A DNA stretch of 64,000 bases from Lacimicrobium alkaliphilum. Lineage in GTDB: Bacteria > Pseudomonadota > Gammaproteobacteria > Enterobacterales > Alteromonadaceae. Under the pieces are notes generated by a model. The model made no database searches, was not told where the DNA came from, and saw only the letters and a program-made list of their open reading frames with translations. The DNA lies in assembly GCF_002591895.1 (NCBI RefSeq), contig NZ_NISX01000013.1, positions 62,001 to 126,000 of the forward strand. The letters are read 5' to 3'. This document shows positions 27,661 through 36,087 of this stretch, in pieces. Every line of letters starts with the position of its first letter. The stretch's first letter is position 1. The position numbers were made by a program, and so were the translations under genes.

Positions 27661-29207
27661 TGGTGTCAGAAGCCGACTATCTGAAAAAAATTCTGCTCTC
27701 GCCCGTTTATGATGTGGCTGTACAGAGTGATCTGGTGCGCCTGGATAAACTCTCGGCGTCGCTGGGCAATGATATCTGGCTTAAGCGCGAAGATCAGCAG
27801 CCGGTAAAATCCTTTAAACTGCGCGGCGCCTACAACCGGCTCTGTCAGTTAACGCCGGAGCAAGCTGCGGCGGGCGTGATCGCCGCTTCGGCCGGTAATC
27901 ACGCGCAGGGCGTGGCGTACTCGGCGCGTATCAAGCAGATGAAAGCTGTGATCGTGATGCCGGAGACCACGCCGGAGATCAAAGTCGAGGCGGTGCGCAC
28001 CTTTGGCGGTGAATACGCCGAAGTGGTGCTGCACGGCACCAGTTTTGATGCTGCCAGCAAGCATGCGCGGGAACTGGCGGATAAGCAAGGGCTTACCTTT
28101 GTGCCGCCTTTCGATGATCCTGATGTGATTGCCGGGCAGGGCACTATTGGCCGCGAACTGCTGGAGCAGAATCCCCATCTGGATACCCTGTTTATCGCCG
28201 TAGGTGGCGGTGGCCTGGCCGCCGGTATCGGCGTGTACCTCAAGCAACTTAAACCGGATTTAAAAATTGTCGCGGTGGAATCGGAAGAATCCGCCTGCCT
28301 TAAGGCGGCCATGGAAAAAGGTGAGCCGGTGGATTTGCCTTCAGTGGGCATCTTTGCCGATGGCGTGGCGGTTAAACGTATCGGCACCGAACCCTTTCGT
28401 TTGTGCCAGCAGTATGTGGATGAAGTGATTACCGTTTCCAGCGATGAGATCTGTGCGGCAATTAAAGATATTTTCGACGATACCCGGGTCATCGCCGAGC
28501 CTGCCGGTGCGTTGTCGGTGGCCGGTATCCGCAAATATGTGCGTGAAAACGGTACTCAGGGCCATAAAATCGGCGGCATACTGTGCGGCGCCAATATTAA
28601 TTTTCATACTCTGCGTTATGTGTCTGAACGCTGCGAGCTGGGTGAGCAGAAAGAAGTGGTGTTTGCCGCCAAAATCCCCGAGCGCCCCGGTGCGTTCAGG
28701 CATTTCTGTGAGTTACTGGGTGGGCGCGCCATCACCGAATTTAACTACCGTTTTGCAAGCAATAAAGAGGCGCATATTTTTGTCGGCCTTAAACTGCGCG
28801 AAGGCCGGGAAGAATTTAAAGCCATCGCCCGGAGCCTGAATCAGGCCGGATATCAGCTGTTTGATCTATCCGACAATGAAATGGCCAAGCTGCATGTGCG
28901 TTATATGGTCGGCGGCAGACCACCTAAGCTACTCAACGAACATATCTTTTCCTTTGAGTTTCCCGAGCACCCGGGCGCACTGATGAAGTTTCTGGATACC
29001 CTGGGCGAGCGCTGGAACATTACCCTGTTCCACTACCGCAACCACGGCGCCGCCGAAGGCCTGGTGCTGGTAGGCTTTGATATTCCGGCCGATTCACGGG
29101 CCGATTTTGATCCATATCTGACTCAGTTGGGGTATCAGTTCGAAGAACAAACCACTAATCCTGCATACCGCTTCTTTTTATCGGATCTTAATGGGGTGTT
29201 TGATTAA
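27660..29207 (+). CDS. ilvA: threonine deaminase, biosynthetic
   Basis: This 515-residue PLP enzyme converts threonine to 2-ketobutyrate, the committed step to isoleucine. The PLP lysine is K53 (KSFKLRGAYN) and the phosphate loop is AVGGGGLAAG. The C-terminal third holds two ACT-like regulatory domains (ERPGAFRHFCELLGG and EHPGALMKFLDTLGE), the site of isoleucine feedback inhibition, which separates it from the short catabolic enzyme. It is translationally coupled to ilvD (TAATG) and is the last gene of the operon; I find no clear terminator behind it. Confidence 0.97.
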   Translation: MVSEADYLKKILLSPVYDVAVQSDLVRLDKLSASLGNDIWLKREDQQPVKSFKLRGAYNRLCQLTPEQAAAGVIAASAGNHAQGVAYSARIKQMKAVIVMPETTPEIKVEAVRTFGGEYAEVVLHGTSFDAASKHARELADKQGLTFVPPFDDPDVIAGQGTIGRELLEQNPHLDTLFIAVGGGGLAAGIGVYLKQLKPDLKIVAVESEESACLKAAMEKGEPVDLPSVGIFADGVAVKRIGTEPFRLCQQYVDEVITVSSDEICAAIKDIFDDTRVIAEPAGALSVAGIRKYVRENGTQGHKIGGILCGANINFHTLRYVSERCELGEQKEVVFAAKIPERPGAFRHFCELLGGRAITEFNYRFASNKEAHIFVGLKLREGREEFKAIARSLNQAGYQLFDLSDNEMAKLHVRYMVGGRPPKLLNEHIFSFEFPEHPGALMKFLDTLGERWNITLFHYRNHGAAEGLVLVGFDIPADSRADFDPYLTQLGYQFEEQTTNPAYRFFLSDLNGVFD

Positions 29208-29508
29208 GCCCGATTTAATGTCAGTAAATCAGGTATTGAGCTGTTGGAATGATTTAACGCGAGACCGCCAATTGGCGCGATGTATAGGGAAATCGTCAAG
29301 TTGCGGAATTTTGGACAGTTTAGCTTACATACTTAGTAACATCATAAAATTGACTAAGAAATCAGAACTACGCTATGTTAAGAGAAGTGCTGAAAATCAT
29401 GGGCCATAAAGTAAATCAATGTTTTTCCGATAAAAAACATATTGGTAAAGTAATTGAATAATATATATACTACGCGGCCGTTTATGTTACTAACCAAGGA
29501 GAATTGCA
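29208..29508 (+). promoter_or_regulatory. gene-free spacer with the toxin-antitoxin promoter
   Basis: The 300-base spacer is AT-richer than its neighbours and has no credible gene. Near its right end TTGGTA (29442-29447) and TATATA (29464-29469), 16 bases apart, could form the promoter of the antitoxin-toxin pair. A short palindrome GCCAATTGGC lies around 29268. Confidence 0.4.
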
Positions 29509-29679
29509 ATGTCTGCAGCACCAGCGAAAAACCACGACTTTCAGCTGTTTAATCGCAGCAGCGATGATGTTGTGCGTGCTCGCGCATTCCTTGGTAATCA
29601 CGCCAGAATCATTGAAAAAGCCTTAACAGAGGCAACCGAAAAACATCGTGAAACTATTAAGGAATTAGCGAAAGTTTAG
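29509..29679 (+). CDS. putative antitoxin partner of the Doc-type toxin
   Basis: This 56-residue protein runs from the ATG at 29509, with AAGGAG eight bases upstream, to the TAG at 29677-29679. It ends 10 bases before the Fic/Doc toxin gene, which is the usual antitoxin-first order. It is hydrophilic, with a disordered-looking N-terminus (MSAAPAKNHDFQLFNRSSDD) and a helical Arg/Lys/Glu-rich remainder (IIEKALTEATEKHRETIKEL). It does not show the Phd/YefM N-terminal fold that I know from phage P1 Phd, so the antitoxin role is inferred from position, size and charge. Confidence 0.65.
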   Translation: MSAAPAKNHDFQLFNRSSDDVVRARAFLGNHARIIEKALTEATEKHRETIKELAKV

Positions 29680-29689
29680 CTATATTCTC

Positions 29690-30187
29690 ATGGAAGAGGA
29701 TAAAAGTTGTCCCGGTATACGGTATCTTTCATGTCAAGATATAGAGCTAATCAATGAGGCGGTCATAAAGTTCACCCCCAAGGAACAGTGTGGGGTGATG
29801 AGCCGCCATAGCTTAGAGTCTCTCCAGCAAAGTCCCAATCTCTACCGATATTATGAACAATGTGAAGACATATTTACCTTAGCTGCAGTTTTATTCATTA
29901 AAATAAACAAAGCCCACGCCTTTCATAATGGGAATAAGAGGACGGCTTTCATAGCATCGGTAATCTTTTTGCGGGCAAATGGATTCATATTTGAACCCTC
30001 ATTGGAATCTGTGATGGACGTTTCTATAAAGGTCGCGATAAACGAGCCTGATTACGATAATCCTCACTTACTATCAAGCTGGTTCAAGGCTTTCTGTAGA
30101 GAAGTCGAGGGCATGGAGCTCAACGAAGTTGAAGATGGAATACAACAATCATCTTCTCAACTTAGCTTGTTGAAGTCATTGGACTAG
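29690..30187 (+). CDS. Doc-family (death-on-curing, Fic-fold) toxin
   Basis: The protein has 165 residues. The N-terminal layout (IRYLSCQDIELINEAVI) and the Fic core H76-AFHNG-N82-K83-R84-TA match Doc toxins, which phosphorylate elongation factor Tu and arrest translation. The motif has NKR, not the NGR of AMP-transferring Fic proteins, which supports Doc-type kinase activity. The acidic residue usually found at the fifth motif position is Asn here. Compared with P1 Doc (126 residues) it carries about 35 extra C-terminal residues rich in Glu/Gln/Ser. It follows the putative antitoxin by 10 bases and is convergent with recQ. Confidence 0.85.
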   Translation: MEEDKSCPGIRYLSCQDIELINEAVIKFTPKEQCGVMSRHSLESLQQSPNLYRYYEQCEDIFTLAAVLFIKINKAHAFHNGNKRTAFIASVIFLRANGFIFEPSLESVMDVSIKVAINEPDYDNPHLLSSWFKAFCREVEGMELNEVEDGIQQSSSQLSLLKSLD

Positions 30188-30233
30188 CTTCTTATCGACA
30201 ATATCCCCTATTATTAATAATGTCATATACTCC

Positions 30234-32051
30234 TTACTCCCCCGCCAGATACTCCTTAATGGCGTTTAAGAACGGTTCGCCGTAGCGGGCCAGTTTGGTC
30301 TGGCCGACGCCGCTGACTTCAAGCATCTGGGCGTTATTGGTGGGCAGTTTTTCCGCCATATGAGACAGGGTCATATCGCTGAATACCACAAAGGGCGGTA
30401 CCTGATCTTCCTCGGCAATGGCTTTGCGCAGTTTCTTCAGTCTGGCGAACAGGGCGCGGTCGTAGTTGCGGTTATCCAGTTTGGCTTTTTTACCCAGATT
30501 CAGGTTCATTCTGGGTACGGCAAGATTCACTGCCATCTCACCTTTTAACACCGCCCGTGCCGCTTCGTTGAGCTTAATGACAGCGTTTTGGGTGATATCC
30601 ACCCTTGCCAGGCCCTGATGAATCAGCTGGTTTATCAGGTTATGCCACCAGGCGTCTGACTCCTCTTTACCAATGCCATAGGTGCTGAGCTGGTCATGAC
30701 CGGCATCAATAATACGTTTGAGTTTTTTACCCCTGAGTACATCAATCAGATACTGGCTGGCGGCACTTTGCTCCAGCCGGTAGATACAGGACAGCACTTT
30801 TTGCGCGGCTACTGTGCCGTCGAAGCGTTTGGGCGGATCCAGGCAGATATCACAGTTGCCACAGGCGGTGGCATTGTATTCGCCAAAGTAATTTAACAGC
30901 ACCTGGCGGCGGCAGGTCTGGGACTCGGCAAAGGCCTCCATGGCGGCAAAACGCTGTAACTCTACTTGCTGGCGCTGCGGGTTTTCGGTCATGCTGATCC
31001 ATTCACGAATGCGCGCCACATCTTTTTCATCAAATAGCAGCAGCGCCTCGGCCGGGCTGCCATCTCGCCCGGCACGGCCGGTTTCCTGATAATAGGATTC
31101 GATAGTACGGGGCAGATCGTGGTGGGCCACAAAGCGCACATTGGGCTTATTAATGCCCATGCCAAAGGCCACGGTGGCCACGATCACATCGATATTATCG
31201 GCAATAAAGTCACGCTGAATGATCTCTCGAATTTCTGGCTCCATTCCAGCGTGGTAACCGGCGCAGTTAATACCGCGGTTGGCCAGTTTATAACTCACAT
31301 CATCTACTTTCTTGCGGCTGTTACAGTAAATAATGCCGCTGCCTTCCTGCTCGCGGATATAGCGCTCTAACTGATCAAGCGGCTTATACTTTTGTACCTG
31401 GGTGTAACGGATATTGGGGCGATCAAAGCTGCCCTGATGCACAAAGGGTTGTTGCAGATTCAGCTGTTGCAGAATGTCGGCGCGGGTAGCAGGATCGGCG
31501 GTGGCAGTCAGCCCCATTACCGGCACACCGGGGAAAAAGTGTTTAAGCTGGCCCAGGGCCATATAGTCCTGGCGAAAATCATGGCCCCAGTGAGATACAC
31601 AGTGAGCTTCATCCACGGCGAACAGGCTGACCGATAAATCCTGCAGGCGCTGAATAAAATAGGGCTGCATCAGCCTTTCCGGTGCCACGTAGAGCAACTT
31701 AATCTGACCGTCTCTGACCTTAGCCATCACCTCTGATTGTTGTTGCGGCGATAAGGCCGAGGTCAGGCAGGCCGCCTGTACGCCGGAGGCCTTCAGGGCA
31801 TCCACCTGATCTCTCATCAGTGATATCAGGGGTGAAACCACTACCGTCAGCCCTGGTAACAACAGGGCTGGGATCTGATAACAAAGGGATTTACCACCGC
31901 CGGTGGGCATCAGCACCAGGGTATCGCGACCTTCCACACAAGCCTGAATCACTTCCTCCTGCCCTGGCCGAAATGCCTTATAGCCAAAGATATCGCTCAG
32001 AATTGCCAGTGGTGACTGTTCAGCTAAGGGGGAGGCAAGGGCTTCTGACAA
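30234..32051 (-). CDS. recQ: ATP-dependent DNA helicase RecQ
   Basis: This 605-residue superfamily 2 3'-5' helicase takes part in recombination repair and replication-fork processing. Walker A is MPTGGGKSLCYQ, the DEAH-type box is AVDEAHCVSHWGHDF, and motif VI is ETGRAGRDG. The zinc-binding cysteines (CRRQVLLNYFGE ... CGNCDICL), a winged-helix domain and a C-terminal HRDC domain (about 525-605) complete the full-length form. It is divergent from the yigI-like thioesterase gene, as in the E. coli recQ-pldA-yigI region. Confidence 0.96.
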   Translation of the reverse strand: MSEALASPLAEQSPLAILSDIFGYKAFRPGQEEVIQACVEGRDTLVLMPTGGGKSLCYQIPALLLPGLTVVVSPLISLMRDQVDALKASGVQAACLTSALSPQQQSEVMAKVRDGQIKLLYVAPERLMQPYFIQRLQDLSVSLFAVDEAHCVSHWGHDFRQDYMALGQLKHFFPGVPVMGLTATADPATRADILQQLNLQQPFVHQGSFDRPNIRYTQVQKYKPLDQLERYIREQEGSGIIYCNSRKKVDDVSYKLANRGINCAGYHAGMEPEIREIIQRDFIADNIDVIVATVAFGMGINKPNVRFVAHHDLPRTIESYYQETGRAGRDGSPAEALLLFDEKDVARIREWISMTENPQRQQVELQRFAAMEAFAESQTCRRQVLLNYFGEYNATACGNCDICLDPPKRFDGTVAAQKVLSCIYRLEQSAASQYLIDVLRGKKLKRIIDAGHDQLSTYGIGKEESDAWWHNLINQLIHQGLARVDITQNAVIKLNEAARAVLKGEMAVNLAVPRMNLNLGKKAKLDNRNYDRALFARLKKLRKAIAEEDQVPPFVVFSDMTLSHMAEKLPTNNAQMLEVSGVGQTKLARYGEPFLNAIKEYLAGE

Positions 32052-32169
32052 AGGGGCTCTGTGTGGCAGTTAAAACAGGCCCACAGTTTACCGGGGCACA
32101 GAGGTTGTTACCACCTTGGCGGCCGAATTGTTATGATAGACATACTAACAGGTCATACCAGAGGCAGTG

Positions 32170-32643
32170 ATGGCGACACCACAAATAGTACAGAGCAACG
32201 AACTGGCTGAATATGTGGCCAGAGTTTTTCGCGAACAAATGCCATTTAACAAAATGCTGGGGCTGCAAATCAGCCAGTTTGACGGTGAGGGCGTGGAAGT
32301 GCGACTGCCCTGGCATGATGGTCTGATGGGTAATCCCCTGCAAAAGATTCTGCATGGCGGTGTCACCGCTGCAATTCTCGATACCGTAGGAGGGTTGATG
32401 GCCATTCTCCATATGGTAAGGGATATGCAGGATCTGAGCATGGAGGACTTTCAGCGTCGCCTTGGCAGAATGGGTACCATCGATATGCGCGTAGATTATC
32501 TGCGCCCTGGCAAGGGCAAAGAATTTATCGCCACCGCCAGCGTGCTGCGAAAAGGCAGTCGTGTCGCCGTATGCCGGATGGAGCTGCACAATGAAGAGGG
32601 CGAGCATATCGCCTTTGGCACCGGCACCTATATGGTGGGGTGA
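32170..32643 (+). CDS. yigI: hotdog-fold thioesterase, YigI-like
   Basis: The protein has 157 residues from the ATG at 32170, with GAGG upstream; the GTG just before it is also possible. The hotdog core KILHGGVTAAILDTVGG and the later beta strands (GTIDMRVDYLRPGKG) fit the PaaI/YigI acyl-CoA thioesterase superfamily. In E. coli, yigI lies between rarD and pldA-recQ; here it lies between recQ and rarD, supporting the YigI assignment. YigI acts on medium- and long-chain acyl-CoAs; the substrate here is inferred. Confidence 0.85.
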   Translation: MATPQIVQSNELAEYVARVFREQMPFNKMLGLQISQFDGEGVEVRLPWHDGLMGNPLQKILHGGVTAAILDTVGGLMAILHMVRDMQDLSMEDFQRRLGRMGTIDMRVDYLRPGKGKEFIATASVLRKGSRVAVCRMELHNEEGEHIAFGTGTYMVG

Positions 32644-32792
32644 ATGGCGTCTTACATCGCGGGATTAAGCTTCTGCGTGACTAAATTTGTCTTTGTTGAC
32701 AAGTATGCCGTTTTTTAAGAGTCTGTTGCAGCACGGCAAGGGAAAGCCATAGGCTATCCCTGCCTTATAAAAAGTAAAAAAAGGAAGTATCC

Positions 32793-33011
32793 ATGTCGAA
32801 TTACAACGAATATAAAGTCATTCATATCGCTGAAGGTGGCTGTGGCACGATTTTACTGGGGGCCAGTGGTCTGCCACTGAAAAGAATGGAGTCCACACTC
32901 AACAAGGAGGCGGCAGATGGCTGGCAGGTGGTTTTCCAGGTTGTAGAGAAGAAACGCTTTTGGCTATTCTGGACCAGAGAAGCGGTGATCGTTACGCTCG
33001 GCAGGCAATAA
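32793..33011 (+). CDS. DUF4177 domain protein
   Basis: The protein has 72 residues. The start is supported by AAAAGGAAG eight bases before the ATG. The order EYKVIHIAEGG, then LKRMESTLNKEAADGWQVV and a final beta strand, is the DUF4177 pattern, a small alpha/beta domain of unknown function. A membrane segment is absent. It is the first gene of a tight four-gene set (DUF4177, yidD, TM2-like, M48 peptidase), only one base before yidD. Confidence 0.8.
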   Translation: MSNYNEYKVIHIAEGGCGTILLGASGLPLKRMESTLNKEAADGWQVVFQVVEKKRFWLFWTREAVIVTLGRQ

Positions 33012-33012
33012 T

Positions 33013-33264
33013 ATGTTTGTAAGGGGCCTCAAGAAAGCCATCAGGTGGTATCAGTCTAAGGGAGGATCCAGGCACTTTTTTAATACTGAATGCAACTTCA
33101 TTCCAAGTTGTTCTGAATACACCTATCAGGCTATTGGTACCTGTGGACTCATCAAAGGGCTTTATTTGGCGGGTAGCCGGATAAGACGCTGCAGCCACCC
33201 GGATTGTATTGAAAAAATTTATGACCCGGTTAATAAGGAAAAACCATGTCACTTGAGCAATTAA
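33013..33264 (+). CDS. yidD: YidD-family membrane-protein-insertion factor
   Basis: This 83-residue protein shows the YidD hallmarks: C27 and C33 in ECNFIPSCSEY, a following helix GLIKGLYLAGSRI, and RRCSHPD with C60. YidD is a small amphipathic membrane-associated protein thought to help YidC insert proteins. The usual copy sits in rpmH-rnpA-yidD-yidC; this one is elsewhere, so it is either the relocated single copy or a second paralogue. It starts one base after the DUF4177 gene and overlaps the next gene by 19 bases. Confidence 0.88.
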   Translation: MFVRGLKKAIRWYQSKGGSRHFFNTECNFIPSCSEYTYQAIGTCGLIKGLYLAGSRIRRCSHPDCIEKIYDPVNKEKPCHLSN

Positions 33265-33617
33265 AACTGGAAGAAGATGATCTGCGCAAAGAAATAGCAG
33301 CTCTGTCACAGGATCAGAAAAAGGCTTACTACCAGACAGAAGAGAAACTGGTAAAAGATCCTGATACATACGCAGTACTAAACTATTTTTTTCTGGCCGG
33401 CTTACACCATTTTTATCTGGAAAAATATGCTCATGGATTGGTCAACCTGGTCGTCATGCTGTTCGGTCTGCTGTTTATTCAGAGCTTTGGCATTGTTCTT
33501 TTTGTTGTCATCATCCTGATCGAGTTGCCACAGCTGTTCCGCAGTCAGTCTATTGTGCAGAGATATAATAATGAAGTGATGAAAAGCACACTCAGGCAGG
33601 TACAGAACATTGCCTGA
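33246..33617 (+). CDS. TM2-like small membrane protein
   Basis: This 123-residue protein has a soluble Lys/Glu-rich N-terminal coil (about 1-38), then two hydrophobic helices (YAVLNYFFLAGLHHFYL and LVNLVVMLFGLLFIQ into FGIVLFVVIILIE) and a basic tail. The segment NYFFLAGLHHFYLEKYAHG resembles the TM2 domain (two helices with a short turn, GxHxFYLG). The function is unknown. It overlaps the end of yidD, with AAGGAA ahead of its ATG, and the M48 peptidase frame follows immediately, so it is part of the same operon. Confidence 0.7.
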   Translation: MSLEQLKLEEDDLRKEIAALSQDQKKAYYQTEEKLVKDPDTYAVLNYFFLAGLHHFYLEKYAHGLVNLVVMLFGLLFIQSFGIVLFVVIILIELPQLFRSQSIVQRYNNEVMKSTLRQVQNIA

Positions 33618-33642
33618 TTCCGGGCAGCGTAATCCTGGCCAT

Positions 33643-34398
33643 ATGCAGCCCGATAATCGGGTCCGGAAATCATGGCTGTTTATTGTGGTATCTATGCTGG
33701 TGGGGTTGTCTCTGCTTGGTTATAAAACCTATACCACCCTACTGCCTGCTGCGGCTGAATATATTGCCGAAAAAATTCCAGCTGAAATTTATCAGATCAT
33801 TGGTGAGTCAACATTAGAAGACCTCGACGCAGGTGAGTTCGCTCCCAGTGAGCTGGCAGAGGAGCAACAGAATAAAGTGACAGAGCAGTTTAATCAGTTG
33901 CTCAGTGAAATAGAGTTTAAGCCGGATGAACTGAGCCTGCATTTTCGCCAATGGGATCAGCATATCAACGCCATCACACTTATGGATGGCTCAATAGTTA
34001 TAACAGATGAATTGGTTAATACCCTGAACGAGAGACAGCTCAATGGTGTGTTGCTGCATGAAATTGCTCATATTCACTACAATCACCTGATGGAAAAGAC
34101 GGTTCAGTCGTCTTTATTCTACGTGATGATATCAATGCTCCTCGGAGATACGGGGCTTATGGGCGACTTACTGATTGAGAGCTCTGCACTGGGTTATAAC
34201 CTGACGTATTCAAGAACTCTTGAACAGCAGGCGGATGCTTTTGCGGCAAGCAAGCTGATTGCCCTGTACGGTACTGCCGAGCCCATGCTGGGTGTATTGA
34301 AACTGTTATCAGAACAACAAAAGCCACAGTATCAGTGGTTAAGTACCCACCCTTCCTATTCACAGCGGGAGAAAACGTTCGGCGGCATCACGCCTTAG
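33643..34398 (+). CDS. membrane-anchored M48-family zinc metallopeptidase
   Basis: The protein has 251 residues from the ATG at 33643. A TTG at 33610 that overlaps the previous gene is an alternative; neither has a good ribosome site. One N-terminal membrane helix (LFIVVSMLVGLSLLGY) is followed by a periplasmic domain with the HEIAH zinc motif (about 139-143, LLHEIAHIHYNHL). A third ligand is probably Glu in LEQQADAFAA, the usual ExxxD block, and STHPSYSQRE closes the domain. Related proteases (BepA, LoiP, YcaL) do quality control of outer-membrane assembly. Its place after YidD and TM2 genes suggests a membrane-protein quality-control role, which is inference. Confidence 0.82.
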   Translation: MQPDNRVRKSWLFIVVSMLVGLSLLGYKTYTTLLPAAAEYIAEKIPAEIYQIIGESTLEDLDAGEFAPSELAEEQQNKVTEQFNQLLSEIEFKPDELSLHFRQWDQHINAITLMDGSIVITDELVNTLNERQLNGVLLHEIAHIHYNHLMEKTVQSSLFYVMISMLLGDTGLMGDLLIESSALGYNLTYSRTLEQQADAFAASKLIALYGTAEPMLGVLKLLSEQQKPQYQWLSTHPSYSQREKTFGGITP

Positions 34399-34503
34399 GT
34401 TATCAATTACTTTTTCTAATCCTTGCTGCTAAAAGCATTCGTTTGCTTTGCAGGCCTTTATCACCGAAGATAAGCGCCTGTTCCACCGGTGAAAAAACAC
34501 TCA

Positions 34504-35421
34504 ATGTCTGATAAATCTGCCCGTACCGGAGTCTTGCTGGCCATCGCTGCTTATAGCATGTGGGGTTTTGCGCCCATGTATTTCAAGTTGCTACTTGAGG
34601 TGCCGGCGCCGGATATTCTGTTGCATCGGATTATCTGGTCGATGCTGATACTGGTGGTACTGGTCATCGCATTGGGGCAGTTTGTTAAAGTCCGCAAGGC
34701 CCTGCTCACCCCGAAGGTAATGAAGATCCTGCTGGTTTCCGGTTTGTTACTGGGTGGCAACTGGCTGCTGTTTATCTGGGCGATCAATAACGATCATCTG
34801 CTGGATGCCAGTCTGGGCTATTATATTAACCCCTTGTTAAACGTGGCCTTAGGGCGGATTTTTCTGGGTGAACGGTTGCGTCGGATGCAGAAGATCGCGG
34901 TGGGGCTGGCGCTTTTTGGCGTAGGAATCATGATCGTGTCTTATGGACAGGTGCCCTGGATAGCACTGGCGCTGGCAGGCAGCTTTGGCATCTATGGACT
35001 GCTTCGCAAACAGGTGGATGTGGATTCGATGCCCGGTTTGTTTCTGGAAACCTTATTGATGATGCCGATGGCGATTGCTTACTGGATCTGGTTTGCCAGC
35101 CCCGCCAGCAATATGTTTGAAAACACCAGCGCCCTGAACCTGACCCTGATGTGCGCCGGTATTGTCACTACCGCGCCGTTGTTATGTTTTACCGGTGCCG
35201 CCCGGCGGATTATGTATTCTACACTGGGGTTCTTTCAGTATATCGGCCCCAGTATTATGTTTGTGCTGGCGGTATTTTTATACCAGGAGCCATTGCATCA
35301 GGAACGACTGATGACCTTTGCTCTGGTATGGGCTGGTCTGGTTCTGTTCAGTTTCGATTCCTACCGCCACTTTCAGCGTAATCGTAAAGCCAGAAAAGCA
35401 GCTATGGCGGCGGGCGCCTGA
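34504..35421 (+). CDS. rarD: EamA-family permease RarD
   Basis: This 305-residue inner-membrane protein has ten hydrophobic helices. The start is the ATG at 34504; a GTG at 34489 is also in frame. The segments GGNWLLFIWAINNDHLLDAS, LGYYINPL and STLGFFQYIGP are characteristic of RarD, a DMT-superfamily permease of unknown substrate (linked to chloramphenicol sensitivity). The yigI-rarD order is as in E. coli apart from the inserted four-gene set. Confidence 0.92.
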   Translation: MSDKSARTGVLLAIAAYSMWGFAPMYFKLLLEVPAPDILLHRIIWSMLILVVLVIALGQFVKVRKALLTPKVMKILLVSGLLLGGNWLLFIWAINNDHLLDASLGYYINPLLNVALGRIFLGERLRRMQKIAVGLALFGVGIMIVSYGQVPWIALALAGSFGIYGLLRKQVDVDSMPGLFLETLLMMPMAIAYWIWFASPASNMFENTSALNLTLMCAGIVTTAPLLCFTGAARRIMYSTLGFFQYIGPSIMFVLAVFLYQEPLHQERLMTFALVWAGLVLFSFDSYRHFQRNRKARKAAMAAGA

Positions 35422-35460
35422 GATTGTTGTTTGCTTGCTTATGCGCTCACAGGGTACTAC

Positions 35461-35497
35461 CATAGTAACACCCCGCAAGGCCTCGAGAGTTACTATG
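35461..35497 (+). promoter_or_regulatory. operator candidate of the RHH/ParE toxin-antitoxin pair
   Basis: CATAGTAAC (35461-35469) and GTTACTATG (35489-35497) form a perfect 9-bp inverted repeat with a 19-base spacer. The right arm ends with the ATG of the antitoxin, a position that suits autorepression by the ribbon-helix-helix antitoxin. Confidence 0.6.
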
Positions 35498-35779
35498 TCT
35501 ACAACTTCATTGAAACTGCCAAAGGATATAAAAGAACTAGCGGCCGAAGCTGCGAAGCACCAGGGTGTTACTCCCCACGCATTTATGGTCGATGCGATCC
35601 GAACGGCCGCCATCGCAGCGGAAAAACGTGCCGCCTTCGTATCTGATGCGGTTGCATCAAGAGCCGAAACTCTGGAGTCCAAAAAGGGCTACTCTGCGAC
35701 TGAGGTGCACAGCTATATAAGAGCCCGCGCGCGCGGTGAAACGATCTCTGAACCAAAGGCCAAGCCTTGGCGCAGCTGA
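35495..35779 (+). CDS. ribbon-helix-helix antitoxin
   Basis: The protein has 94 residues from the ATG at 35495. The N-terminal STTSLKLPKDIKELAAEAAK followed by HQGVTPHAFMVDAIRTAAIA is a CopG/Arc-type ribbon-helix-helix: one beta strand, then two helices. The remainder is a Glu/Ala/Lys-rich tail that would neutralise the toxin. The frame extends upstream to 35318, but that would lie inside rarD. It overlaps the toxin gene by 13 bases. The pair lies between rarD and uvrD, where E. coli carries corA and others. Confidence 0.85.
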   Translation: MSTTSLKLPKDIKELAAEAAKHQGVTPHAFMVDAIRTAAIAAEKRAAFVSDAVASRAETLESKKGYSATEVHSYIRARARGETISEPKAKPWRS

Positions 35780-36063
35780 TCTATTCACGGTGTGCGCTTG
35801 GCGATCTTAAAAGGCTCACTGACTTTCTCCTCGAAACGGATTCGGTCGCAGCTCTGGAAACAACAGAACTAATTCTGGAAGCAATACAGGTTCTGGAGAA
35901 TCATCCCTTTGTAGGACGTCCTGCTGAACAGGATATGAGAGAACTGGTTATATCCCGTGGCCAGAGCGGTTATGCTGCTCTGTACAGTTACGAGGAAGCG
36001 CACGACACAGTGCTGATTCTTGCCATTCGACATCAACGGGAAATGGGCTATGTCGAGGAATAG
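35767..36063 (+). CDS. RelE/ParE-family toxin
   Basis: The protein has 98 residues. The start is probably the TTG at 35767, since no ATG or GTG is available before the conserved beginning (QLIYSRCALGDLKRLTDFLL). The ParE-like core NHPFVGRPAEQDMRELVIS, then SGYAALYSYEEAHDTVLIL and AIRHQREMGY, is intact. ParE-type members poison gyrase and RelE-type cleave mRNA; the sequence favours ParE-like, without certainty. It is translationally coupled to the antitoxin. Confidence 0.85.
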   Translation: MAQLIYSRCALGDLKRLTDFLLETDSVAALETTELILEAIQVLENHPFVGRPAEQDMRELVISRGQSGYAALYSYEEAHDTVLILAIRHQREMGYVEE

Positions 36064-36069
36064 AGGGGC

Positions 36070-36087
36070 CCGATGGTCGGTTTTTTT
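36070..36087 (+). terminator. short terminator after the toxin gene
   Basis: CCGA-TGG-TCGG followed by seven T, six bases after the toxin stop. The stem is only 4 bp (a little longer with neighbouring bases), so its strength is doubtful. The T-run touches the uvrD stop codon on the other strand. Confidence 0.4.

Noticed and set aside
29191-29409. 72-residue open frame after ilvA
   Set aside because: It overlaps the ilvA end, lacks a ribosome site and has no protein-like pattern.
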